Positions 1 to 6,944 of a stretch of 64,000 nt of DNA are shown one piece after another. The stretch is from Deltaproteobacteria bacterium HGW-Deltaproteobacteria-18 (lineage in GTDB: Bacteria; Desulfobacterota; Desulfovibrionia; Desulfovibrionales; Desulfomicrobiaceae): positions 124,001 through 188,000 of the forward strand of contig PHBE01000002.1 in NCBI GenBank assembly GCA_002841885.1, read 5' to 3'. Each line of letters begins with the position of its first letter. Position 1 is the first letter of the stretch. Below the pieces are notes generated by a model. The model made no database searches. It saw only the letters and a list, made by a program, of their open reading frames with translations, and was not told where the DNA came from. Position numbers and translations under genes: made by a program.

Positions 1-127
1 TCCGGTTGCTGCGCATCAGCTCAAGGGCAGCGGTGGGTTCGAGCAGGCGCTCATCCTGTGTCCGGCACCCGGCCGAGAACACGAGCAGAATCCAAAAAGC
101 GGCCAAAAACGCAAATTTCACGCCCAT
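1..127 (-). CDS. Lipoprotein, N-terminal fragment (runs off left edge)
   Basis: An open frame on the minus strand starts at an ATG at 127 and stays open to the window edge, 42 codons. It begins with a short charged start, a hydrophobic stretch (FAFLAAFWILLVF) and a lipobox-like SAGC at about residues 18-21, so it is probably a lipoprotein processed by signal peptidase II. The residues after the cysteine (LLEPTAALELMRSN) resemble the start of a rhodanese-like domain, but too little is present to be sure. It starts about 20 bp downstream of the fdhD stop in the same direction, so the two are probably co-transcribed. Confidence 0.6.
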   Translation of the reverse strand, partial: MGVKFAFLAAFWILLVFSAGCRTQDERLLEPTAALELMRSNR

Positions 128-147
128 GAACCGGGTCGGCTGCCTGC

Positions 148-942
148 TCACAGGATTCGCTCCGGAGCAGAGAAAATGGAAAAACGGTTCTGGCGGGCAA
201 AGCCGATCAGGGTCAGGTTCATTTCCCGCGCCAGCAGCACGGCCTGGTGGGTCGGCGCACCCAGGGAAACCAGGATGGGGATGCCGGCCCTTCTGCCCTT
301 GTGCACGATCTCCGAGGAGATGCGGCCCGAAGTGATCATGACCGTGCGACCCAGATCCACGCCCAGGGCCAGGGCCCGGCCCACGACCTTGTCGGCGGCA
401 TTGTGCCTTCCGACGTCGTCGCGGATCAGCTCCGGATCCTGTCCGTCCAGGCTCAGGGCCACGGTATGCACGCCGCCCGTGGCGTGGTGCAGGTCGGAAT
501 AGCGGCGGAACCAGTTGGCAAGCTCCTGCACGCGCCCGGCGGGCAGGGTGAACCCCAAAGGCATGGACTCGCTTCCAGCCAGCTCAAGGGCGCTGGCGAA
601 CATGACACCCTTGCCGCAGCCTGAGGTGAAGGTGCGGCTGGAGAGCTGCTCAGGATCCACGTCAGAGGCAAGGCTCACGCGCACCGCCCAGATGACCGGA
701 TCAACCTCGCTGCCCAGAAAATCCTCCGGCCGGGCAAGCAGTCCGGAAGTGTGCAGAAAACCGCGCGCCAGATCGTCGAGATGCTCTGGCGTGCACATCA
801 GGGTGGCGATCTGCGTATCCCGAGTCATGATGGTCACGGGCACTTCCGTGGCCACGACATCGGTCTCGTGCGCGAAACCGGCGGCCGTGACTTTGACGAT
901 ATCCATCTGCACCAGAGGCTCTAGAGGCTGGGGGTCGGCCAT
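148..942 (-). CDS. fdhD: FdhD, formate dehydrogenase accessory sulfurtransferase
   Basis: FdhD passes sulfur from IscS to the molybdenum or tungsten cofactor of formate dehydrogenase, making the enzyme active. The 264-residue product has the family hallmarks: a TSGCGKG segment at the mobile cysteine loop, DDVGRHNAADKVVG, and ITSGRISSEIVHKG followed by the LGAPTHQAVLLA region that binds the cofactor. The loop has one cysteine, whereas the E. coli protein has a CxxC pair. The start at 942 (MADPQPLE) is chosen because CAGGAG lies just upstream; the frame stays open 30 codons further without a better site. Formate dehydrogenases are central to hydrogen and formate cycling in sulfate reducers. No formate dehydrogenase structural gene is in the window. 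Confidence 0.9.
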   Translation of the reverse strand: MADPQPLEPLVQMDIVKVTAAGFAHETDVVATEVPVTIMTRDTQIATLMCTPEHLDDLARGFLHTSGLLARPEDFLGSEVDPVIWAVRVSLASDVDPEQLSSRTFTSGCGKGVMFASALELAGSESMPLGFTLPAGRVQELANWFRRYSDLHHATGGVHTVALSLDGQDPELIRDDVGRHNAADKVVGRALALGVDLGRTVMITSGRISSEIVHKGRRAGIPILVSLGAPTHQAVLLAREMNLTLIGFARQNRFSIFSAPERIL

Positions 943-1412
943 GGGGACTCCTGAAAAAAATTGAAGAACTCCGCCGTCATCGCTTGGAACGGCATTCCGG
1001 AACGGCGAAAAAAGATCGACAAGCTCGGGCAATGTCCTACTTGCAGCCCGCCTCCTGTCAAGGCGCAGAATCGCTCTTCCGACGGGTCAGGTGAAGACAA
1101 TGCTCAGCGGCGTCATCCTTTTGAACAATGGCATCCATGTCTTTTCAACTACTCGGAAAGAATGGATTCCCTCCTTGACCGGGATGTCTTTGCAGGGAAT
1201 CTCCCGACTTTTTGCAATACCCGTTCACTGACAAACCAAGCGTGAGCGTCCGCTTCGTGATAAAGTTCACATTTGAGACCTTGCCCTCCAGCAGGTAAGA
1301 ATATATGAGAAAAACTTACCCGAGGGACGCCCAGACCCACCTTTATTTCCCCCGCAGGAGGATGAAAAATAGGGTCATGGGGATCAGATCTGGAACATTC
1401 AAGGAGGAAATA
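943..1412. other. Intergenic region between fdhD and cytochrome c3
   Basis: This is a 470-bp stretch between divergently transcribed genes. The short open frames in it have no ribosome binding site or recognisable product. It should hold the fdhD promoter near its left end and the cytochrome promoter near 1273-1301. No repeat or RNA gene is recognised. Confidence 0.5.
1273..1301 (+). promoter_or_regulatory. Possible sigma70-type promoter for cytochrome c3
   Basis: TTGAGA at 1273-1278 is separated by exactly 17 bp from TAAGAA at 1296-1301. This fits a housekeeping promoter about 110 bp upstream of the cytochrome start. It was chosen by eye only. Confidence 0.35.
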
Positions 1413-1817
1413 ATGAACCGTCTTCGTACGCTGGCCCTGGTAGGACTGATTATCTTAGGCAGCGCCACGATCGCCCTGAGCGAAACTTTCGAGATTCCCG
1501 AGAGCGTGACCATGAGCCCCAAGCAGTTTGAAGGCTACACGCCCAAGAAAGGGGATGTGACCTTCAATCATGCTTCACACATGGATATCGCCTGCCAGCA
1601 GTGCCATCATACCGTGGCTGACACCTACACCCTTGAAAGCTGCATGACTGAAGGCTGTCACGACAACATCAAGGAGCGGACGGAAATTTCCTCGGTCTAC
1701 CGAACTTTCCACACCACCAAGGACACGGAAAAGAGTTGCGTGGGCTGCCACCGCGAACTCAAGCGCCAGGGCTCCAGCGACGCCCCCCTGGCCTGCAACA
1801 GCTGCCACGTCCAGTAA
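1413..1817 (+). CDS. Tetraheme cytochrome c3 (dimeric 26-kDa type)
   Basis: This is a periplasmic low-potential multiheme electron carrier that takes electrons from hydrogenases or formate dehydrogenases. The 134-residue precursor has a signal peptide (residues 1 to about 23, ending IALS) and a mature part of about 111 residues starting ETFEIPES. Four heme-binding motifs are visible: CQQCH, CMTEGCH (a CX4CH type), CVGCH and CNSCH, with extra histidines such as FNHASH and FHTT as sixth ligands. From memory, the mature protein is nearly the same as the dimeric cytochrome c3 (Mr 26,000) of Desulfomicrobium norvegicum, which is the best single clue to the genus. The start follows a strong AAGGAGG at 1401-1407. 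An in-frame ATG further upstream would spoil the signal peptide. Confidence 0.95.
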   Translation: MNRLRTLALVGLIILGSATIALSETFEIPESVTMSPKQFEGYTPKKGDVTFNHASHMDIACQQCHHTVADTYTLESCMTEGCHDNIKERTEISSVYRTFHTTKDTEKSCVGCHRELKRQGSSDAPLACNSCHVQ

Positions 1818-1825
1818 TTCTTCCA

Positions 1826-1854
1826 CGCCCCCGGCTGTCCGGGGGCGCTTCTTT
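1826..1854 (+). terminator. Intrinsic terminator after cytochrome c3
   Basis: A perfect 9-bp stem (CGCCCCCGG / CCGGGGGCG, 1826-1834 and 1839-1847) with a CTGT loop begins 8 bp after the cytochrome stop and is followed by a pyrimidine run CTTCTTTC. Confidence 0.8.
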
Positions 1855-1940
1855 CATGCCCGAACGTCCCGTCCCTGCCTCCTTTTTTCAATTCAAAGAA
1901 CGCTTTTCCTCCCGATTCTTCAGCCGTCCCCCGCTCAAGC

Positions 1941-2016
1941 CCGAGCGGTCCGGTTTGCGCCTTGCAAGGTCCGTCGACTGTCTGACTGAGCCAGGCATCG
2001 CTGGCTTCCCCTTCGT
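1941..2016 (+). repeat. Partial palindromic element (left arm only)
   Basis: This block repeats the left arm of the element at 2034-2204 with a period of about 88-89 bp. Both share CGAGCG.TCCGGTTTG, AAGGTCCGTCGACTG, and the internal motif CTGTCTGAC followed by GAGCCAGGCATCG, then CTTCCCC. It has no matching right arm of its own, so it looks like a tandem duplication of the left half. Confidence 0.7.
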
Positions 2017-2033
2017 CCCCTGCCCACGCCCGA

Positions 2034-2204
2034 GCGATCCGGTTTGTGGCGGCAAGGTCCGTCGACTGTCTGACTGAGCCAGGCATCGTTGCCTTCCCCG
2101 TCGTTCCCCGCCTGTCTCTGATCGTCCGTCCTGCACGCGACGGGGAAGCCTTACGAGGCCCGCGAAGGAGTTTCGGCGGCCCTTGCCGGCGCAAACCGGA
2201 TCGC
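2034..2204 (+). repeat. Large imperfect palindrome, element copy 1
   Basis: The outer arms 2034-2065 and 2173-2204 are complementary with a few mismatches (GCGATCCGGTTTG pairs with CAAACCGGATCGC). An inner stem pairs 2091-2103 with 2138-2150 (TTCCCCGTCG with CGACGGGGAA). Between the stems lie a left internal loop (CTGTCTGAC, then GAGCCAGGCATCG) and a right internal loop (TTACGAGGCC, then GGAGTTTCG). Both loops recur almost unchanged in copy 2 although the stem sequences differ. It lies between the cytochrome terminator and the ABC operon and is non-coding as far as can be seen. Confidence 0.75.
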
Positions 2205-2303
2205 GGCGCCCTGCGCATCCCCCCTTATTCCTCTACACAAAATTGACCTCAGCCCCACATTCATGCTTCAGTAACAGCGCATCAAAAAACATGGAGCCCA
2301 AGC

Positions 2304-3026
2304 ATGACCACGCCGCCCCCCTCCCCTCTCATCCGCGCCCGGGACCTGACCAAGGTCTATTACCCCGGCGCGACCATGGAAGTGCGGGCCCTGGGCGGGG
2401 TCAGCCTGGATCTCTTTCCCGGGGAGCTGGTCGTCCTCCTGGGCGCCTCGGGCAGCGGCAAGTCGACGCTCCTGAACATCCTGGGCGGCCTCGATACCCC
2501 CACCAGCGGCACCCTGTCCTACCGCGGCCAGGACCTGACCCATGCCGACGAGAAGACGCTGACCGCCTACCGCCGCGAGAACGTCGGCTTCATCTTCCAG
2601 TTCTACAACCTCATCCCAAGCCTCACGGCCCGCGAGAACGTGGCCCTCATCACCGACATCGCCGACGACCCCATGGACCCGGCCGAGGCACTGAACCGGG
2701 TCGGCCTGTCCGGACGCATGGACCATTTCCCTTCCCAGCTCTCGGGCGGCGAGCAGCAGCGTGTGGCCATAGCCCGCGCCATCGCCAAGAACCCCGACGT
2801 GCTCATGTGCGACGAACCCACGGGCGCCCTGGACGTGCGCACGGGCATCACCGTGCTCTCGGCCATCGAGCGCATCAACGCGGACCTTGGCACCCTGGCC
2901 GTAGTCATCACGCACAACGTGGCCATCGCGGACATGGCTGACCGCGTCATCCTGCTCTCGGACGGACGCATCACAAACATCCGCACCAACGCGACCCGCC
3001 GCCGGGCCGAAGAGCTGGTCTGGTGA
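2304..3026 (+). CDS. ABC transporter ATP-binding protein, LolD/MacB family
   Basis: This cytoplasmic ATPase powers the FtsX-type permease encoded next to it. The 240-residue protein has Walker A GASGSGKS (about residues 48-55), a Q-loop in [14 protein letters not shown], signature LSGGEQQR, Walker B VLMCDEP and switch ITHN. The FQFYNL pattern and short length are typical of the LolD/MacB/FtsE mechanotransmission class. The stop is 1 bp from the start of the permease gene, and the adaptor gene overlaps that in turn, so the three form one operon. Together they most resemble tripartite pumps of the MacAB or DevBCA kind. The substrate cannot be told from sequence, and no outer-membrane channel gene lies nearby. 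Confidence 0.92.
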   Translation: MTTPPPSPLIRARDLTKVYYPGATMEVRALGGVSLDLFPGELVVLLGASGSGKSTLLNILGGLDTPTSGTLSYRGQDLTHADEKTLTAYRRENVGFIFQFYNLIPSLTARENVALITDIADDPMDPAEALNRVGLSGRMDHFPSQLSGGEQQRVAIARAIAKNPDVLMCDEPTGALDVRTGITVLSAIERINADLGTLAVVITHNVAIADMADRVILLSDGRITNIRTNATRRRAEELVW

Positions 3027-3027
3027 A

Positions 3028-5391
3028 ATGCGCGCCCTGAACGTGAAACTCCTGCGCGACCTGTGGTCCATGAAGGGGCAGATGGCCGCCGTAGCCCTGG
3101 TCATGGCCTGCGGACTGATGGTCATGATCATGGCCCGCGGGCTGGTCAAGTCCCTGGAGACGGCCCGGGATGAGTACTACGCTTCCCACCGCCTGGCCCA
3201 TGTCTTCTGCGACCTCAAGCGCGCCCCGAACGCCGTGGGGATGCGGCTGCGGGAGATAGACGGGGTAGCATCCCTGGAGACGCGGGTCAGGGGAGCATTG
3301 ACCCTTGACCTGCCGGGCCTTGACGAACCCGCCGATGGCCTGATCCTGTCCCTGCCCGACGGCCGGGAGACCGAAGTCAACCGCCTGCACCTGCGTCAGG
3401 GACGCCTGCCGGAGCCGTACAGCCCTGACGAGGTCGTGGTCAGCGAACCCTTTGCCAAGGCTCACGGCTTTGTCCCGGGGCACACTCTTGAGGCGACCAT
3501 CCACGGCGCGCACACGACGCTGCGCATCGTCGGCGTCGGCATGTCGCCTGAGTACGTTTACGAAACACGGCCCGGCGAGACCGTGCCCGACAACCGCCGC
3601 TACGGCACCTTCTGGATGAGCGAAGGGGCTCTGGCCTCCGCCTTCATCCTCAAGGGCGCCTTCAACAGCGTCATCCTGACCCTGGCCCCAGGAGCCGAGA
3701 CCGGCCCCGTGAAGAAGGATCTGGACCGCATTCTGGCCCCCTACGGCGCGCTGGTGGCCTTTGACCGCTCGGAGCACGTCTCGACCAAGCTCATCGACGA
3801 CCGCATCGCCATGCTCAAGGGGTTCGCCGTCGCCTTCCCGATCATCTTCCTGTCCATCGCCGCCTTCATGACCAGCGCGGCCCTGACGCGACTGGTGCGC
3901 CTGCAGCGCGAGCAGATCGCTCAGCTCAAGGCCTTCGGCTACTCTTCGGCGGACGTGGGGCTGCATTATTTCCAGTTCGCCCTGGCCGCCGTCGTGGCCG
4001 CCACCCTGCTGGGCTCCGTGATCGGCCTGTGGATAGGACAGGAGCTCGTGGAGATCTACCGCCGCTTCTTCCAGTTCCCGAACCTCGCCTTCCGCCCTGA
4101 CTGGCGGGCACTCGGCCTGGCATTGGCCGCCAGCGCGGGGACTTCCTTCATCGGGGTGCTGGGGGCCGTGCGCCAGGCCGTGAAGCTTCCCCCGGCCGAG
4201 GCCATGCGCCCCGAACCCCCGGCGCGCTTCGAACCGTCCGTCCTTGAGCGCATGGGCCTGCTGCGCCTGCTCTCGCCCATCCAGCGCATGGCTCTGCGCA
4301 ACCTGGAGCGCAGGCCCTGGCAGGCCTTCTTCACGGCCTTCGGCCTGGCCATGGCCACGGCCATCCCCATCGTACCCGGAGCCATGGGCGACGGCATCGA
4401 CTACCTCATGGATTTCCAGTGGCGGCTGGCCCAGCGCCAGGACGCCACAGTATCCCTCATCGAACCCGCTTCCCCGTCCGCCCTGCACGCCCTTGCGGCC
4501 ATGCCCGGGGTGCTGCATGCCGAACCCTTCCGCGTGGTGCAGGGGCGCATCGTGAACGGCCTGCGCCAGCGCCGTATCGGCCTGACCGGCCGCATGCCAG
4601 GCGCACGCCTGAACCTGCTTCTCGACGACAGAGGACACACCGTGGAACTGCCGCTGGCGGGTCTGCTCCTGTCCGAGAAACTGGCCGAGGTGCTGGAGCT
4701 TGCGCCCGGAGACAGGGTACGCATCGAGGTTCAGGAAGGGCGCCGCCCGGTGCTCGAGACCTTCGTGGCCGGGACCATCACGGATTTCGCCGGGGTCGGG
4801 GCCTACATGGATTTTCATGCCCTGGGCCGGCTCATGGGCGAGGAGCGGGTTGTCAGCGGCGCACACCTGACCCTGGACAAGACATATCGAAACGAATTTT
4901 TGGACGCGGCGGCGGACACCCCGGCCATCGCCTCGGCAGTTTTCACATCCTCGGCCCGCGAGAGCTTCCAGCTGGCCATGGGCGACATGATGGGCGTGGT
5001 CCAGGGCGTCTATTTCACCTTTGCCATCATCGTATCCTGCGGGGTGGTCTACAACGGGGCGCGCATCGCCCTGTCCGAGCGCACCCGCGACCTTGCCACC
5101 CTGCGCGTGCTGGGTTTTTCCGAGATCGAAACAACCATGATCCTTCTCTCGGAACTCATATTCCTGACTTTGGCGGCCCTGCTGCCGGGCCTGTGGATCG
5201 GCGGCGAACTGGCCCGCGTCCTGGTCATGACGGCCAACACCGAGTCCGTGCGCATGCCTCTGGTGCTGACGGACCGGGCCTACGCCACGGCCGTGCTCAT
5301 CGTCCTTTCGTCATCCATGGCGTCCTTCCTGGTGGTCGGACGCCGCATCCGGAACCTGCAACTCCTCTCCGTACTGAAGGCTCCCGAATGA
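3028..5391 (+). CDS. ABC transporter permease with two FtsX domains
   Basis: This 787-residue inner-membrane protein has an N-terminal anchor helix (MAAVALVMACGLMVMIMARGL), a large extracytoplasmic region, a first three-helix FtsX block at about residues 255-385 (including LRIVGVGMSP before it and ERIAQLKAFGYS-like coupling sequence), then an anchor helix, a second extracytoplasmic region and a second FtsX block in the last 130 residues (ARDLATLRVLGFSEIET). This duplicated layout is usual for long ABC3-type permeases. The stop overlaps the adaptor start by 4 bp (ATGA), indicating translational coupling. The role is export or extraction of a hydrophobic compound or lipid together with the neighbouring ATPase and adaptor. 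The substrate is unknown. Confidence 0.9.
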   Translation: MRALNVKLLRDLWSMKGQMAAVALVMACGLMVMIMARGLVKSLETARDEYYASHRLAHVFCDLKRAPNAVGMRLREIDGVASLETRVRGALTLDLPGLDEPADGLILSLPDGRETEVNRLHLRQGRLPEPYSPDEVVVSEPFAKAHGFVPGHTLEATIHGAHTTLRIVGVGMSPEYVYETRPGETVPDNRRYGTFWMSEGALASAFILKGAFNSVILTLAPGAETGPVKKDLDRILAPYGALVAFDRSEHVSTKLIDDRIAMLKGFAVAFPIIFLSIAAFMTSAALTRLVRLQREQIAQLKAFGYSSADVGLHYFQFALAAVVAATLLGSVIGLWIGQELVEIYRRFFQFPNLAFRPDWRALGLALAASAGTSFIGVLGAVRQAVKLPPAEAMRPEPPARFEPSVLERMGLLRLLSPIQRMALRNLERRPWQAFFTAFGLAMATAIPIVPGAMGDGIDYLMDFQWRLAQRQDATVSLIEPASPSALHALAAMPGVLHAEPFRVVQGRIVNGLRQRRIGLTGRMPGARLNLLLDDRGHTVELPLAGLLLSEKLAEVLELAPGDRVRIEVQEGRRPVLETFVAGTITDFAGVGAYMDFHALGRLMGEERVVSGAHLTLDKTYRNEFLDAAADTPAIASAVFTSSARESFQLAMGDMMGVVQGVYFTFAIIVSCGVVYNGARIALSERTRDLATLRVLGFSEIETTMILLSELIFLTLAALLPGLWIGGELARVLVMTANTESVRMPLVLTDRAYATAVLIVLSSSMASFLVVGRRIRNLQLLSVLKAPE

Positions 5392-6596
5392 ACACCGCAC
5401 GCAAGCGCCGTCCGTGGCGCACACTCTTCGTCGCCCTCTTCTGCCTGGCCCTGGCAGCCGTCCTTGCAGCAGGGTTCTGGCCCAGGCCCATGCCCGTGCA
5501 GACAGCAGCCGTGGCCCGCGGCCCCATGACGGTGACCGTGACCGAGGAGGGCAAGACGCGCATCCGCAGCCGCTACGTGGTCTTCCCGCCCATGGCGGGC
5601 TTCCTGCAGCGCGTGGAGTTGCGCGCCGGCGCGCCCATCAAGGCGGGAAAAACGGTGCTTGCAGTGCTGACGCCCGAGCCGTCGACCTTCCTGACGCCTC
5701 GCGCCCGGGCCGAAGCCCAGGCCAGGCTTCAGGCGGCCGAGGCGGCCGTGCAGGGCAGGCGGGCCGAGCGGGAGCGGGTACGCACGAGCCTCAGCCTCGC
5801 GCGCACTGACCTCTCGCGCCTGGACGCCCTGCTGGCCGACGGCGCCGTGGCCCGTCAGGACTGGGACCGGGCCGAGAACCAGGCCCGTGTGCTCGAGCGG
5901 GAACTGCAGGCGGCTTCCTTCGCCCTGCAGGTGGCCGAGCACGAGGCCGAGGCAGCCCGCGCAACATTAAGCCGCGGCGAGGCCCCCGGACGGACCGAGG
6001 CCGTGCCCATCCTGGCCCCGGTGGACGGCTTCGTCCTGGCCGTGATGGAGGAGAACGCCCGGGCCGTGGCCCCGTCCACGGCCATCATGGAGGTCGGGGA
6101 TCCGCGCGACCTGGAGATCGAGATCGAGCTTTTGTCCACAGACGCCGTGGCCGTGCCCCCCGGCGCCGAGGCCCGCATCGAGCACTGGGGCGGCGAAGGC
6201 GCCCTGCGCGCCCGGGTCACGACGGTGGAGCCCGGCGGGTTCACCAAGGTCTCGGCCATCGGCGTGGAGGAACAGCGGGTCAAGGTGCGGGCCGAACTGA
6301 CGGACGCCCTACCCGAGGGGGTCATGCTCGGCGACCGCTACGGCGTGCAGGCGCGTATCGTCACCTGGCATGGCGAGGACGTGCCGCAGCTGCCGACGAG
6401 CGCCCTGTTCCGGCGTGGCGGGGAGTGGATGGCTTTTGTGCTGGAAGGCGGCAAGGCATGGGTACGGACGGTGGGTATCGGCCGCGAGAACGGCCTGCAT
6501 GCCGAAGTGCGGGACGGGCTGAAGGAAGGCGAACGGGTCATCCTGCACCCGCCGGACACGCTTGCGGACGGAATGCGAGTTGAGGAGGCGCCGTGA
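5388..6596 (+). CDS. HlyD/MacA-type periplasmic adaptor (membrane fusion protein)
   Basis: The 402-residue product has an N-terminal membrane anchor (about residues 12-30, LFVALFCLALAAVLAAGF), then the split biotinyl-lipoyl-like domain (VTEEGKTRIRSRYVV and APVDGFVL), a coiled-coil hairpin rich in Ala, Arg and Glu at about residues 100-195, and a beta-barrel region. It would connect the permease to an outer-membrane channel. The start ATG overlaps the permease stop (ATGA), which decides it over longer open-frame starts. It is the last gene of the operon. About 110 bp beyond it lies the second palindromic element. Confidence 0.9.
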   Translation: MNTARKRRPWRTLFVALFCLALAAVLAAGFWPRPMPVQTAAVARGPMTVTVTEEGKTRIRSRYVVFPPMAGFLQRVELRAGAPIKAGKTVLAVLTPEPSTFLTPRARAEAQARLQAAEAAVQGRRAERERVRTSLSLARTDLSRLDALLADGAVARQDWDRAENQARVLERELQAASFALQVAEHEAEAARATLSRGEAPGRTEAVPILAPVDGFVLAVMEENARAVAPSTAIMEVGDPRDLEIEIELLSTDAVAVPPGAEARIEHWGGEGALRARVTTVEPGGFTKVSAIGVEEQRVKVRAELTDALPEGVMLGDRYGVQARIVTWHGEDVPQLPTSALFRRGGEWMAFVLEGGKAWVRTVGIGRENGLHAEVRDGLKEGERVILHPPDTLADGMRVEEAP

Positions 6597-6944
6597 CCCT
6601 GACCGAGCGTTTTTGGTCGCTTTCTTCCCCGACTGCTCGGAGATGACGCTTTAAAAGTGCTCTTTCTGTTGTCTTTCAGACATCCCGCCCTACGCTCAGT
6701 CCGAGCGTACCTTGCGGTCTCCGGCGGGGGCCGTCGACTGTCTGACCGAGCCAGGCATCGTTTGCTTCCCGGCCGTGTCACGTTCAAAGCACCTTCCAAT
6801 GACCAAAACTCAAGGCCGGGAAGCATTACGAGGCCGGCGAGGGAGTTTCGACGGCCCCCGCCGGAGACCGCAAGGCACGCGACCGCGCTGGGATATCTTC
6901 ATCAGGGACACCCCCATCCCGACGTTCCCCGCAACTACTCCGAA
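6597..6944. other. Intergenic region holding palindromic element copy 2
   Basis: This 348-bp space lies between the converging ABC operon and the YhaN-like gene. About half of it is the palindrome at 6705-6880. No coding frame is credible and no T-run terminator is obvious, so the palindrome itself may end transcription from one or both sides. Confidence 0.55.
6705..6880 (+). repeat. Large imperfect palindrome, element copy 2
   Basis: The outer arms 6705-6737 and 6848-6880 form a 33-bp stem with a single A-C mismatch. An inner 11-bp stem pairs GCTTCCCGGCC (6764-6774) with GGCCGGGAAGC (6814-6824), closing a 39-nt loop. The left internal loop (6738-6763) carries CTGTCTGAC and GAGCCAGGCATCG; the right one (6825-6847) carries TTACGAGGCC and GGAGTT. 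These loops match copy 1 while the stem sequence is largely different yet still pairs. It has the same orientation as copy 1 and sits on the other side of the ABC operon. Confidence 0.8.

Noticed and set aside
961-1245. Open frame of about 94 codons between fdhD and cytochrome c3
   Set aside because: No ribosome binding site and no recognisable product; the region is better explained as promoter DNA.
2971-4866. Open frame of about 630 codons antisense to the FtsX permease
   Set aside because: The permease reads as a full two-domain family member, while the antisense product is Gly/His/Gln-rich and has no motif.
2034-6880. Palindromic elements read as integron attC sites
   Set aside because: They are similar in size and imperfect pairing, but the usual R'/R'' core ends were not seen and no integrase is in the window; kept as an element family of unknown type.
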